Positions 42,720-51,841 are shown, counted from the stretch's first letter. The stretch is DNA of 64,000 bases from CAZCTO01 sp964501725 (GCA_964501725.1 CAZCTO010000003.1:1-64000); one strand, 5' to 3'. The notes: generated by a model from the letters alone, not told the origin. Made by a program: numbers and translations.

Positions 42720-44599
42720 AGAAAGCGCTTCTTGTTCTTACTATTTTTGCAGTTCTGGTTTCCGCTGTCTCCTGTTCGGGAACGCCGGAGATAATAAATA
42801 CGAATCCTTCGGATGCAAGTTTTCGTGAGAGTTTAGCTTCTGACAGAAGTCTTTTTCCGTACATGGATGAGAGTCTGCCGACAGCGGAAAGAGTCAAAGA
42901 TCTGATGTCCCGTATGACGAATGAGCAGAAAGCCGGACAAATGGTTCAGGGGCTGCTCGGAGCGGTCAGTTATCGTGAAATGACCGAGTTGGGGCTCGGC
43001 TCCGTACTGAGCGGCGGCGGAGGCGTTCCGGGCGACGGGTCCGTGCAATCCTGGCAACTTACGGTTGATAATTATCAGGACGGGGCGATGGCGACGAGCC
43101 TCGGCATCCCCTTCATTTACGGACTGGATGCGGTTCATGGTCATTCCAATGTATACGGAGCTGTCATTTTCCCTCAGAATATCGGATTGGGAGCCGCAAA
43201 TGATCCTGATCTCATGTATCAGATGGGTGCCGCAGTTGCCGAAGAAATGAAACTTACTCATACGCTTTGGAATTTCTCGCCATGCGTTGCGGTTGCTCAA
43301 GACCCGAGGTGGGGAAGAACATACGAAAGTTTTTCGAGCGACCCGGAAATTGTCTCAGCGCTTGCGCTTGCCTATTATCAGGGGCTTACGGATCATGGCA
43401 TTCTTGCGACCGCCAAGCACTTTGCGGGAGACGGCGGAGCGGTGTTCGGGACCGGTGAAGGTGATTTTTTGATTGACCGCGGAGACACAATCTTGTCGGA
43501 TCAGATGTTTCGGGATATTCACATCAAGCCATATGAGGTGCTTGTTGATGAGGGGCTGAAATCTGTCATGGTATCCTTCAGCTCCGTTAATGGTGTCAAA
43601 ATGTCCGAAAGCAAGTACTATATCACCGATGTGCTGAAAGGCGAGCTCGGATTTGACGGCATTATTGTATCCGACTGGGAGGCAACACTCGGACTCAGCG
43701 GAGAGTCGTACGAAAAGAATGTTATCCTCGCGATCAATTCGGGAATCGATATGCTGATGGAGCCGAACAACTACAAAAATGCGATTACCGCGATTCTGAA
43801 CGGCTTGGAATCCGGACAGATTTCACAGGAACGAGTGGACGATGCGGTTGCCAGAATACTGACGGTAAAGTTTGATTTGGGACTTTTTGAGGATCCCTAC
43901 CTTGATAATCTTCCGCACGAAGTCGATCAGCTCGGGAGTGAGGAATATCGGGAAATAGCGAAGAAACTGGTATCGGAATCCCTTGTCCTTTTGAAAAACG
44001 AAGGGAACATTCTTCCCCTGCAATCAGGCTCGAAAATATACGTGACGGGTCCTGCAGTCAACGATATCGGCGTGCAATGCGGCGGGTGGACGATCACATG
44101 GCAGGGCAGTTCTGACGGTTACTACAAGAATACCGAGGGAACCACAATACTTGAAGGATTGGAAGAATATGCTGCTCAGTACGGGCTGGAGATTATTACG
44201 GATCCGGAGCGCGCAGCGGAAGCGGATGTGGTTATCCTTGCGATCGGAGAGACACCGTATGCTGAATATCTCGGAGACACGAAGGATTTGTCCATTGTCG
44301 GAGCCTTAGGTCTTGAAGGAAATACGCAAGCCATTGAAGATGCAGAGAAGTTGGGCAAGCCGATTGTCACACTCATTGTTGCCGGACGTAACGTCCTGAT
44401 TGATGAGTATCTGCCTGATTGGGACAGCGTCGTTATGTGTTACCTCCCGGGGACCGAAGGCGACGGGATTGCTTCTGTTCTTGTGGGTCAGGATGCTTTT
44501 TCCGGGAAACTTGCGATGCCCTGGTATGCGGATACCAATGACATCGGCACTTCGTCCCCGGCACTCCTTTTCGAAAAAGGATATGGTTTGAACTACTGA
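42716..44599 (+). CDS. Glycoside hydrolase family 3 beta-glucosidase-like lipoprotein
   Basis: A 627-residue surface enzyme: lipoprotein signal with lipobox AVSC (Cys about 20), then a GH3 barrel (about 50-400) and a C-terminal alpha/beta sandwich (about 415-627). GH3 landmarks are GIPFIYGLDAVHGHSNV, DPRWGRTYESFSSDPEIV, ATAKHFAGDGG (the KH pair) and IIVSDWEA, whose Asp (about 320) is the predicted nucleophile. The family cleaves beta-linked glucose or related residues from oligosaccharides. Closest overall style is exo-beta-glucan glucohydrolase. It is the last gene of the 41175 operon and is followed by a terminator. Confidence 0.92.
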   Translation: MKKALLVLTIFAVLVSAVSCSGTPEIINTNPSDASFRESLASDRSLFPYMDESLPTAERVKDLMSRMTNEQKAGQMVQGLLGAVSYREMTELGLGSVLSGGGGVPGDGSVQSWQLTVDNYQDGAMATSLGIPFIYGLDAVHGHSNVYGAVIFPQNIGLGAANDPDLMYQMGAAVAEEMKLTHTLWNFSPCVAVAQDPRWGRTYESFSSDPEIVSALALAYYQGLTDHGILATAKHFAGDGGAVFGTGEGDFLIDRGDTILSDQMFRDIHIKPYEVLVDEGLKSVMVSFSSVNGVKMSESKYYITDVLKGELGFDGIIVSDWEATLGLSGESYEKNVILAINSGIDMLMEPNNYKNAITAILNGLESGQISQERVDDAVARILTVKFDLGLFEDPYLDNLPHEVDQLGSEEYREIAKKLVSESLVLLKNEGNILPLQSGSKIYVTGPAVNDIGVQCGGWTITWQGSSDGYYKNTEGTTILEGLEEYAAQYGLEIITDPERAAEADVVILAIGETPYAEYLGDTKDLSIVGALGLEGNTQAIEDAEKLGKPIVTLIVAGRNVLIDEYLPDWDSVVMCYLPGTEGDGIASVLVGQDAFSGKLAMPWYADTNDIGTSSPALLFEKGYGLNY

Positions 44600-44643
44600 T
44601 TTTTCGAAATGCTGTGAAGTCAGCGTTCATTGATTGATATGAT

Positions 44644-44686
44644 CAGCCGTCGTGCGGAAATTGCTTCTGCGGACGGCTGGTTTTTT
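44644..44686 (+). terminator. Rho-independent terminator after the GH3 gene
   Basis: CAGCCGTC (44644-44651) pairs with GACGGCTG (44672-44679), followed by TTTTTT (44681-44686). Confidence 0.85.
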
Positions 44687-44769
44687 GCTTGACGGAGAGC
44701 TCTCCAATCCATAAAACTGAGCACGACGGGATGGAACAGAATAATTGTCACAAAATGAGAAGAATAGTC

Positions 44770-44813
44770 TTTACGTTCATTACGATACATAATAGAATGA
44801 GTAAAAGGTTACT
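44770..44813 (+). promoter_or_regulatory. Promoter and candidate BlaI operator
   Basis: TTTACG (44770-44775), a 17-bp spacer and TAGAAT (44793-44798). Directly after the -10, AGTAA-AAGG-TTACT (44800-44813) is an inverted repeat ending in TTACTAC, reminiscent of BlaI/MecI half-sites. It is well placed for repression by the BlaI protein at the end of this operon. Confidence 0.5.
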
Positions 44814-44827
44814 ACGGAGGAGGAAAG

Positions 44828-45847
44828 ATGCGTCTGGCCCGGATCAGATCAGGATGGATTGTTATTCTGATTGCCGCGTGTGCGGTTGTTTCCGCGTGCG
44901 CTCTGAAAAAACCGCCACTTACGGCGGACGCTACAGGATCGGTTTCCGCAACGGCAATCGTAGTATCCGAGCCCTCGACGGAAAATCCGCTTCCGTCTTC
45001 AAAACTTTCCGCATCGGATAAAGAAGGGGATCTGCTTACCTATTTGGGAAGTACGGCACCGATTTTCACATACAATTCCGAAAACGATGTTCTCCTTGCT
45101 TATTGTTACCGATCGAACAGCTCACATCTGCCGTATGATTTGAGTTCCGGAGTACCCGCCGACGGTTCGGAGCATCCGGTATACATTCCGGATCTGGGCA
45201 TCGACGCATGGATATACTTTGATTCAGGATTTGAGATCTGGAGAGTATCTACATCCGTACCCGGAACACCGACAACAGAGTCCATCGTATACATGGATGA
45301 TCCGGCGATTACCGCAGAGACCGAAAATCTTCGTCGCGAAGTGCTGATTGGGACGACTCCCCGTTATTACTCGGTGGAGAACGGTCTTTACTATTCCTAT
45401 GACGGGAAAGCCAAGGAGATATCCGTCGATTTGAACGGAGACGGCACCGAGGAAAAAATTGTTTTTGAGAAAAGTGCTGACCACACAAACGGCACATCGG
45501 ATTTTAGCATTCGAATCAACGGAGAGTCGGTTGCCGAGCTCCTAAAGGTTAATTCGATGGATGGTGCATCTAAGACGGATGTCTTTTCGGATGACGATTT
45601 CAAGGAAATTGCTTTCGAATACCGGGACGCGAGCGGTAAGCCGACGACACTTCTTTTGAGATATGACGGAAACAGCATCCGCACAGCTGTTTTTCCTGCC
45701 TGGATTGACTGTACCGGTGACGGAACCGTGCTCCTGCGGGATGAGCAAGGTGAAGTTTCCACGGACAAATATACAGCTGACCAGTGGTTTCACTTTGCAA
45801 CCCCGATCAATTCTTCCGAACCCGGTGATACGGAGGGCGGAGGCTGA
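44828..45847 (+). CDS. Putative lipoprotein of the M56/BlaI operon
   Basis: A 339-residue protein with a lipoprotein signal (lipobox VSAC, Cys about 24) and a Ser/Thr/Ala-rich spacer. The mature domain contains a DLNGDGTEEKIVFEK segment (calcium-loop or FG-GAP-like) and RINGESVAELL. No family is named with confidence. GGAGGAGG precedes the ATG. Its stop is one base ahead of the M56 gene's start, so the two are translationally coupled, and BlaI follows. It may be a sensor partner or output of that system. The lipoprotein at 2348 has a comparable layout. Confidence 0.7.
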   Translation: MRLARIRSGWIVILIAACAVVSACALKKPPLTADATGSVSATAIVVSEPSTENPLPSSKLSASDKEGDLLTYLGSTAPIFTYNSENDVLLAYCYRSNSSHLPYDLSSGVPADGSEHPVYIPDLGIDAWIYFDSGFEIWRVSTSVPGTPTTESIVYMDDPAITAETENLRREVLIGTTPRYYSVENGLYYSYDGKAKEISVDLNGDGTEEKIVFEKSADHTNGTSDFSIRINGESVAELLKVNSMDGASKTDVFSDDDFKEIAFEYRDASGKPTTLLLRYDGNSIRTAVFPAWIDCTGDGTVLLRDEQGEVSTDKYTADQWFHFATPINSSEPGDTEGGG

Positions 45848-45848
45848 T

Positions 45849-48419
45849 ATGGTGTATTGGATTGTCGACAATCTGGTGTTTATGGGTGTCGCGGCCATGG
45901 TGATTGCGCTGATGATGTTGATTGTTGCCTGGGTTGGCAGGAACCTCTTTTCCGGCGTGTGGTTTCAGACCGGCTGGATTATTGCGATGCTCCTTTTGAT
46001 CATTCCGGTGTACTGGCTGATTGGCATGATTCGTCCGAATTTTGATTTGTGGGGACAAAACGAGAGCATCGACTCTTTTATAAAGTCGTATATTGAGTTT
46101 TCGAACAGACCTGTTTTTGGCGGGTTCTTTGAAACCGGGGTAAGCATCGGCACCGTGATTTTTGCCTGTTGGCTGCTGGGTGTCGTGGTGTTGGCTGCAT
46201 GGAAAATGATTCGCTACTTTTCTTTCCGGGATACCATTCTGCGAGGAAGCGTCCCGAGTGATGAACGTTGGATTTTCGCGATCCCCGAAGAAATCCGCGC
46301 GAAAATTAAGATGCGGGATGCGGCAATACCTTCTCCTTTTGTTTTCGGAATATTCAGACCGACAGTGGTTATGCCGTCGCATGCGGAGAGCAGGGAAGAT
46401 GTTTGCTACGCGCTCATGCACGAGCTTTTGCATATTGAGCGGAAGGATTTGCTCACCAAGACGATTGCGGAAATTGTCGCAGTACTTCACTGGTTCAATC
46501 CGTTTGCGTGGATTATCCGAAATCAAGTTACGCTTGCATGTGAGAACGCGTGCGACGAGGCCGTCGCCGCCAAACTGAACGAGGACGGACGCAAAGGTTA
46601 CGCGGCGGCGATTCTTGACTTTATGGACTATTCCGCAGCTCCGGAGCCGAACTATCCGCCGACCTTGATGTCTTTTTCCGGTGATGAGGACCATGTAAAA
46701 AGAAGACTCAAAAATATCATGCGGTACAAGCAAATGAGCCGATCTGTTCTGATTATTTCAGTCGGCGTGATCCTCATCATTGCTTCGGTCGGAATCCTTA
46801 CCGCTTTTTCGTTTGCTCTTGCCGGTAACGGACTCCGGGAAGAAATTAATGCGGATGCTTTTTCATCAATCAAGGTCTCTGCGGATTCGACGAAAGAATC
46901 TGAACCTACCGAACCGCCGGAGCCGACACCGGCTCCGGAGCCTTACGCTGATGAACTGACCGTCATGTCGGCAGGAGGAAAGGTTCTTGTCGCAGGATCG
47001 GAAATTGCCGAGGTGATGCCCGGTACATTAAACAGTTCTGTCGCGCCGGTCAGTTACTCCCTGAACCATGACCGCGTTGCTTTTTTGATGACGCCCGAAG
47101 GGGCAAAGTACCCGACGTTATATTACTGTGAGGGCAGTAAGGTAACCGAAGTGGCCGCCGGAGTACATGACTTTGTGCTTTGTGCGGATGGCTCTGCGAT
47201 TGCATATCGCGACGATTTAAACGAAGCCGCGGCCGGCGGAAGACTGATTCTTTACGGTACGGAAGATCAGAGTAAATCAACGGTATCTCTTCATGCGGTC
47301 GAGAATTATGCTGTTTCTCCGTCCGGCGCATCGGTGGGGTACTCTATTTTGAATGATGAACAGCAAATCGAAGCATGGGTGTTTTTCGAAACAGCTGAGC
47401 AGCGGAATATTGGACTTCATCAGTTTACTATCGCGCTTTCGGATGACGCAAATGAAATATTCACGATCACCGCGCAGGATGACTTATTGACACTCAACGC
47501 GATCTCCGACGGGAAGACGGTTGCTCTCTATTCCGGGCGTGCGGAAAACGGAGAAGAGCAAATTCGCCTGATTACAAGTCGTGACCGCTCCTCGGCACTG
47601 CTGATTTCCGCGGACAGAGCAAAGCTCTATGTCAGCGGGACGGGTGTCTCGAAACTTCTGGAGGGCAGGGAGATTGCATTTTTCAAAGAGACAGATACCG
47701 CCTGCCCCCCGATATTGATGTCCGGGTATACGGTTTCGTGTGAAAGCATCGGTTCGGATTCATTTGCAAAAACGGCCGTTTTCGCGACTCCGGATAAAGC
47801 GGGCGAAAGCATTGCCGTGTGGATTGACGAGGATCTTAACCCTCAATCGGCGAACATTGCCGGGCGCATCCTTGGGATTAGTAATCATGCATCGCGTGTG
47901 ATTTATGAAACGGATGACGGCACCTTGATGATGGTTGATTCCGTGTTTGGAGAAGGAAAGGCTGATCCGGTGGAGCTGAGCGGTCGACTGATGAACGGGA
48001 ACCTGGCATTTACGGCAGATTCGTCCGCATATTATCTGACGGATCACGGGGAGCTGTATATGATCAGCAGTAGCGGAAAACCGGCGCTTCTTCTTACGGA
48101 TGTGAATGATTTTGTTCTGGCCGGACCTGAGACACGGGAAGAAGTGTTTTATCTCACGGGATACAGTGAACTTATAGAGCAGACAACCGGGCAATCCGTT
48201 AAGAAGTATGGAAGTACTTTATTCGCGTTGGAGCAGGAGTTTGGCGTTTACAGTCGTGAGATCGGCAGATTCGTATACCGGTTGTCCGGGGGGACCGGGG
48301 GTGTTTATTTTGAGTGTGTTGAGCAGAGGGATTCCGAAGCTCCGGGATGCAGGTCAACCACCTTTTTTTACTATAGTTCCAATGGAAGAGAGTTTACAGA
48401 GGTTATGCAAATCGGCTGA
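45849..48419 (+). CDS. M56 (BlaR1-like) membrane metallopeptidase with predicted beta-propeller sensor
   Basis: An 856-residue protein. Residues 1-325 are a BlaR1/MecR1-type M56 peptidase: three N-terminal helices (5-30, 40-60, 98-122), a cytoplasmic zinc protease with HELLH (191-195) and CENACDEAV, and a fourth helix (300-323). A SEPTEPPEPTPAPEP linker (351-365) leads to about 490 extracellular residues. BlaR1 would carry a penicillin-binding domain there; instead short repeats of the type FVLCADGSAIAYRDD, YAVSPSGASVGYSI and LGISNHASRVIYETDD suggest a beta-propeller. Start ATG 45849 follows GGAGG and immediately follows the lipoprotein stop. Signal perceived outside should trigger cleavage of the BlaI repressor. 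Confidence 0.85.
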   Translation: MVYWIVDNLVFMGVAAMVIALMMLIVAWVGRNLFSGVWFQTGWIIAMLLLIIPVYWLIGMIRPNFDLWGQNESIDSFIKSYIEFSNRPVFGGFFETGVSIGTVIFACWLLGVVVLAAWKMIRYFSFRDTILRGSVPSDERWIFAIPEEIRAKIKMRDAAIPSPFVFGIFRPTVVMPSHAESREDVCYALMHELLHIERKDLLTKTIAEIVAVLHWFNPFAWIIRNQVTLACENACDEAVAAKLNEDGRKGYAAAILDFMDYSAAPEPNYPPTLMSFSGDEDHVKRRLKNIMRYKQMSRSVLIISVGVILIIASVGILTAFSFALAGNGLREEINADAFSSIKVSADSTKESEPTEPPEPTPAPEPYADELTVMSAGGKVLVAGSEIAEVMPGTLNSSVAPVSYSLNHDRVAFLMTPEGAKYPTLYYCEGSKVTEVAAGVHDFVLCADGSAIAYRDDLNEAAAGGRLILYGTEDQSKSTVSLHAVENYAVSPSGASVGYSILNDEQQIEAWVFFETAEQRNIGLHQFTIALSDDANEIFTITAQDDLLTLNAISDGKTVALYSGRAENGEEQIRLITSRDRSSALLISADRAKLYVSGTGVSKLLEGREIAFFKETDTACPPILMSGYTVSCESIGSDSFAKTAVFATPDKAGESIAVWIDEDLNPQSANIAGRILGISNHASRVIYETDDGTLMMVDSVFGEGKADPVELSGRLMNGNLAFTADSSAYYLTDHGELYMISSSGKPALLLTDVNDFVLAGPETREEVFYLTGYSELIEQTTGQSVKKYGSTLFALEQEFGVYSREIGRFVYRLSGGTGGVYFECVEQRDSEAPGCRSTTFFYYSSNGREFTEVMQIG

Positions 48420-48440
48420 GCCGAGAAAAGGAGAGAAAAA

Positions 48441-48821
48441 ATGCAAAAGATAACCGAGTCCGAAATGATCATCATGAAAATTATCTGGGAGGCCGGGAAA
48501 AAGGTCAATTCCGCATATGTCCTCGGAAATCTTCCGGAGAACATCAAGTGGAAAATGACGACGGTCACAACGTTTCTTTCCCGCCTTACCGGAAGAGGAA
48601 TGCTCGACATTGTCGAAAAGAAAGGAAGAACCAATTTCTACCTTCCTTCGATGACAAAAGAAGAGTACTCGCTTCGCGTTACCCGGGATGTCATGCTCGG
48701 CAGCGGAATCGGATCCATCAAGAACCTGATTGCTTCGCTTTATAAGACAAATGATATTTCAAAAAATAACATTTCGAGCCTGAAAGAATGGCTTTCTGAA
48801 GAGGGTTATCGGGAGGAGTAG
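48441..48821 (+). CDS. BlaI/MecI-family transcriptional repressor
   Basis: A 126-residue winged-helix repressor. TESEMIIMKIIWEAGKKVNS opens the domain, WKMTTVTTFLSRLTGRGML is the recognition helix and wing, and VEKKGRTNFYLP follows, all standard for BlaI/MecI. The C-terminal helical part (about 75-126) is the dimerisation region that M56 proteases cut. AAGGAGAG precedes the ATG. It is the last gene of the lipoprotein-M56-BlaI operon, whereas in classical bla/mec systems the repressor and protease genes form their own pair. It should repress the promoter at 44770. Confidence 0.9.
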   Translation: MQKITESEMIIMKIIWEAGKKVNSAYVLGNLPENIKWKMTTVTTFLSRLTGRGMLDIVEKKGRTNFYLPSMTKEEYSLRVTRDVMLGSGIGSIKNLIASLYKTNDISKNNISSLKEWLSEEGYREE

Positions 48822-49069
48822 TTCCGGTACTTGAAGGTCGGGAACATTTCTTGCAGAACTTTTGAACAGTAGCTGAGAGGCGCGCGAAAGCTCGCGCTGA
48901 CAGTTGCTGTTTTTCGTTTACACTGCCTATAAGAGATCAAAGACAATTTTGGGCGAGCTCGAAAAAGAGAACATATATTCAAATGAGACAACAATGGTAC
49001 ACATCATTCTCCATAATGAAGCCAGTGAAAAGCACCGCGACACCTGTCGGATTATTGGAGGAAGATGAT

Positions 49070-49168
49070 ATGCAACTGGCTGTATTATTGATGTTTGGCG
49101 GAATATTTTTGTTTCTGGTGTGGTTTTTCAATTCGATTGTAACGGACATTTTCAGGGAAGAGCCTTGA
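49070..49168 (+). CDS. Small single-pass membrane peptide
   Basis: A 32-residue open frame starting at ATG 49070 with GGAGGAAG at good spacing. It encodes one long hydrophobic helix (MQLAVLLMFGGIFLFLVWFF begins the peptide) and a short polar tail (FREEP). No family is known to me. The clear ribosome site is the main evidence that it is translated. It stands alone between blaI and the convergent SDR gene; the stretch 48822-49069 before it shows nothing else. Confidence 0.45.
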   Translation: MQLAVLLMFGGIFLFLVWFFNSIVTDIFREEP

Positions 49169-49188
49169 AGCTCGCGGGAGGAATTCCG

Positions 49189-49926
49189 TCAGTCAGAAGA
49201 ATCGGAACCGCCGCGAATGTCTTTGCCCGGCACCGGCTTCCGGAGAATACGTCCCAGTTGCGGCCGAAGGCTGATTTCGCTCACCACGAGATTACCGGAG
49301 GATTCAAGAATATACCGAACCGCATCGGCAACCTGTTCCGGAAGTATGGCGGCGCCGTCCTCGATTCCGGGCTCAAAATCCAGCGTATCGTAGAAAGGTG
49401 TCCGGGTCATGTCCGGCTGGATCACTGTGACTCCGACCCCGTATTTGCGGACTTCTTCAAACAGGCTTTTTGAGAAATGGGAGAGCCCCGCCTTGGATGC
49501 CGCATACGCACAACCATGCGTGCTGTCTTTTTCGGCAGTAATGGACGAGATATTGATAATCTTTCCGCGGCTTGCCTTGAGTGACCGAAGCGTTAACCGG
49601 CACAGGAGCACAGGCACTTCCAAATTCAGGCGGAGCATCCGGCTCAGTTCTTCCGGATCAAGCTGTTCATGAGGTCCGAATATACCGGTTCCCGCGCAAT
49701 TCACCAGTAGGTCCAAGGTCGGCTCGGCGTCAAGAATACCGGAGACCACAGCGTTGAGTTTCTTTACTTCGAGTAGATCGCACTTCACCCGGATCAGCGC
49801 CCCGGAATCCGGAAGCGGAATCGCTTTTCGCGACAGGCCGTATACCTTGTAATCCATACTGAGCAAGGTGCGGGTGATTTCAAGGCCAATACCGGAAGAC
49901 GCTCCGGTGACGATTGCTGTTTTCAT
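49189..49926 (-). CDS. Short-chain dehydrogenase/reductase (SDR)
   Basis: A 245-residue NAD(P)-dependent oxidoreductase of the classical SDR type. The cofactor loop is TGASSGIGLE (TGxxxGxG), NCAG appears in LLVNCAGTGIF, the catalytic Ser lies in IINISSITAE and the YxxxK motif is YAASKAG. Arg/Lys at the end of the second strand (GLSRKA) suggests NADP(H). The substrate is not inferable. Its start overlaps the stop of the SPL-like gene by 4 bp, and the three genes 51771-49189 form one operon. Confidence 0.9.
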   Translation of the reverse strand: MKTAIVTGASSGIGLEITRTLLSMDYKVYGLSRKAIPLPDSGALIRVKCDLLEVKKLNAVVSGILDAEPTLDLLVNCAGTGIFGPHEQLDPEELSRMLRLNLEVPVLLCRLTLRSLKASRGKIINISSITAEKDSTHGCAYAASKAGLSHFSKSLFEEVRKYGVGVTVIQPDMTRTPFYDTLDFEPGIEDGAAILPEQVADAVRYILESSGNLVVSEISLRPQLGRILRKPVPGKDIRGGSDSSD

Positions 49927-50939
49927 AATACGAATATTTTCTCCTTCGGAAGATATCTCGTAAGGATGCTGATGTGCTCGTTCGAGACGACGTCCCGGAG
50001 CTTGGCCGGGATGGAAACGACATCGCCCTCCACTTCAAAGTCAGAGGCAAAAAGCAAGCTGTCCTGCCTGGCTTTCGCGACGCGGCCGAAAAACGTCCGG
50101 TTCATGCGAAAAAACCCATAGCTCACATCCAGTATACGGTCGGCGGGCAGTTCGGAAAAGACCTGCTCGAAAAACGCCTCGTAGCAGCCGTCCGGAATTC
50201 CCTCAACAAAGACCGGATCAAAGCATAACCGGACCGGATGACCGCAGTCCATGGCGGCTTTGGCCGCGCGCAGTCGAGCGGAAAGCGCCGGCGTGCGGGG
50301 CTCATACCGGTCGATTATATTTTGCGGAGAAAGTGAGAACGCAAACACGCGATTTGCGGACGGATTTATTTTCTGATATATGGATGTGACGGCACTCTTG
50401 GTTCTGATTTCGACGGTTAGGCCGGGGGCATCGCCAAGAGCACCGGAAAGCGCGCGGATATATGAAAAGGTCGAGTCGAAAGCCAGCAGGTCCGTATCAT
50501 AGGATAGTGCGAGAAGCATGGACTTATGTCGGACGGCTTCGATCTTAATCGCGTCGGTAAAATCCGAAATATTCACAAAAGCAACGCAGTACGAGGAAGG
50601 ATACATTCCCTGCAAAAAGCAATACTCACAGTCAAACGGGCACCCCAGAAGTAGGCTGGAGTAAGCAAAATAGTCCGCGCCGAACCGTTGGCACACATCA
50701 GGGCCGGGGTAAAGGAAGGGCGGTTTCTTCACGGCCAGAATCAGCGCGGGAAACTCTTTTTGCCTTCGTGCATTTTGCCTCGGCCGATTCAGGATGTCCT
50801 TATAGTTGTCGATATGGATCACCGGAATTCCCTGCAGAGCGCGAAGAATTTCGTCGGTCACCTCGTACCCGACGGCGCTATTTTCTATGTAGACGGCTCG
50901 GAATCTACTTCTCTCCGAGGGATAAGATGAATTGCTCAA
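49923..50939 (-). CDS. Spore photoproduct lyase-like radical SAM protein
   Basis: A 338-residue radical SAM protein of the SPL family. The cluster motif is CPFDCEYCFLQGMYPS (CxxxCxxC, about residues 93-100), preceded by YKDILNRPRQNARRQKEFP and followed by GLTVEIRTKSAV and SLSPQNIIDRYEPRTPALS, all characteristic of SplB-like proteins. SplB reverts the UV-induced spore photoproduct in DNA; whether this member repairs DNA is uncertain because the C-terminal catalytic cysteine region cannot be matched. The start codon is TTG, overlapping the phosphorylase-like gene by 35 bp. It is the middle gene of an operon with SDR. Confidence 0.85.
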   Translation of the reverse strand: MSNSSYPSERSRFRAVYIENSAVGYEVTDEILRALQGIPVIHIDNYKDILNRPRQNARRQKEFPALILAVKKPPFLYPGPDVCQRFGADYFAYSSLLLGCPFDCEYCFLQGMYPSSYCVAFVNISDFTDAIKIEAVRHKSMLLALSYDTDLLAFDSTFSYIRALSGALGDAPGLTVEIRTKSAVTSIYQKINPSANRVFAFSLSPQNIIDRYEPRTPALSARLRAAKAAMDCGHPVRLCFDPVFVEGIPDGCYEAFFEQVFSELPADRILDVSYGFFRMNRTFFGRVAKARQDSLLFASDFEVEGDVVSIPAKLRDVVSNEHISILTRYLPKEKIFVL

Positions 50940-51771
50940 GGGCAGCGGTCCTCTCTTGTTTTCCGGACGGACGGGTGTCCGGAAAGGATGAAAACAGGGT
51001 CTCGGGGCGCATGCCGGTTAGAAGTGCTTTTCGAGCGGCATGGTACAGACGGCGCTCCATCTGAACGGTCAAGTGAAGAGGGGCAGAAACGGTGTCAATC
51101 CATTCAAGCAGATCTTTGTCGTCGTACTTGCCGGGACTGTTGCGGATATCCTCATTTGCCTTGCGTAAAATCGGCTCGGCAAGCAGGACGCCACTTTGCA
51201 TATATTCATCCAGGAGCGTTGGGCTTACCCTGTCCGAAGCCGCCCCGGCAATTACGTCCGAGACAACCTTGAGAAGAAGTATCTGATGCGTCTCTAAAAA
51301 CCGACTGCCCGCTTCCATGATTCCGCTGGATTCCATATCGAAAAACTCAGCGTCTGGAAAGGGGGCGAGCATGGGTTCCTCCGCGGAGCGGATGATTTGC
51401 GGAACACATAGCAGGCCGGTCGTAGGGATGCCCATATCCACAGAAATCGGGTAATCGGGATAGTAATCTCTTCGGGTATCCGCGTCGGTCACCTTGTGCG
51501 CGGCGCAGAGAGTTCCGGGCGGATATTGATTGCTTTTTGATCCACAGAAACCGATATTACAGAGAAGTGCCTCTTCCGCGGGGCAGTAGTTTCCGGATAG
51601 AAGAAAGGTTGCCGCGATCGCCGCTCGAAGTTTACCGACACCGGAAACAACAAGAACAGCATCTTGCCCGATGTATACCGGGAATTCAAAGATATTCATG
51701 TTTTTTTTGAGACGGAAGCGCGAAATCAGGGGAGCCGCTTCTTTTTGCAATGCCGCGATAATCAGTAACAC
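50905..51771 (-). CDS. Nucleoside phosphorylase/nucleosidase-like protein
   Basis: A 288-residue protein whose first 210 residues resemble the MTA/SAH nucleosidase and purine phosphorylase fold: MLLIIAALQKEAAPLISRF, VLVVSGVGKLRAAIAAT, LLCNIGFCGSK and the substrate-binding FFDMESSGIMEAG (M-E pair), then LLLKVVSDV. The C-terminal 75 residues are helical and unassigned. The 5'-nucleoside substrate is unknown. It leads the operon with the SPL-like protein and the SDR; I recall this trio as recurring in Clostridia, which suggests one pathway, possibly handling damaged or modified nucleosides. Confidence 0.75.
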   Translation of the reverse strand: MLLIIAALQKEAAPLISRFRLKKNMNIFEFPVYIGQDAVLVVSGVGKLRAAIAATFLLSGNYCPAEEALLCNIGFCGSKSNQYPPGTLCAAHKVTDADTRRDYYPDYPISVDMGIPTTGLLCVPQIIRSAEEPMLAPFPDAEFFDMESSGIMEAGSRFLETHQILLLKVVSDVIAGAASDRVSPTLLDEYMQSGVLLAEPILRKANEDIRNSPGKYDDKDLLEWIDTVSAPLHLTVQMERRLYHAARKALLTGMRPETLFSSFPDTRPSGKQERTAALEQFILSLGEK

Positions 51772-51841
51772 CGTTTTATCTCCATGCCAGAATCGGGTGT
51801 GAGTTTTGCCGCGGAATAATTATATCAGAAAGGGGATGGCC

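Noticed and set aside
45663..45848. Extended N-terminus of the M56 peptidase gene
   Set aside because: It lies inside the coding sequence of the preceding lipoprotein in another frame; ATG 45849 has a proper ribosome site.
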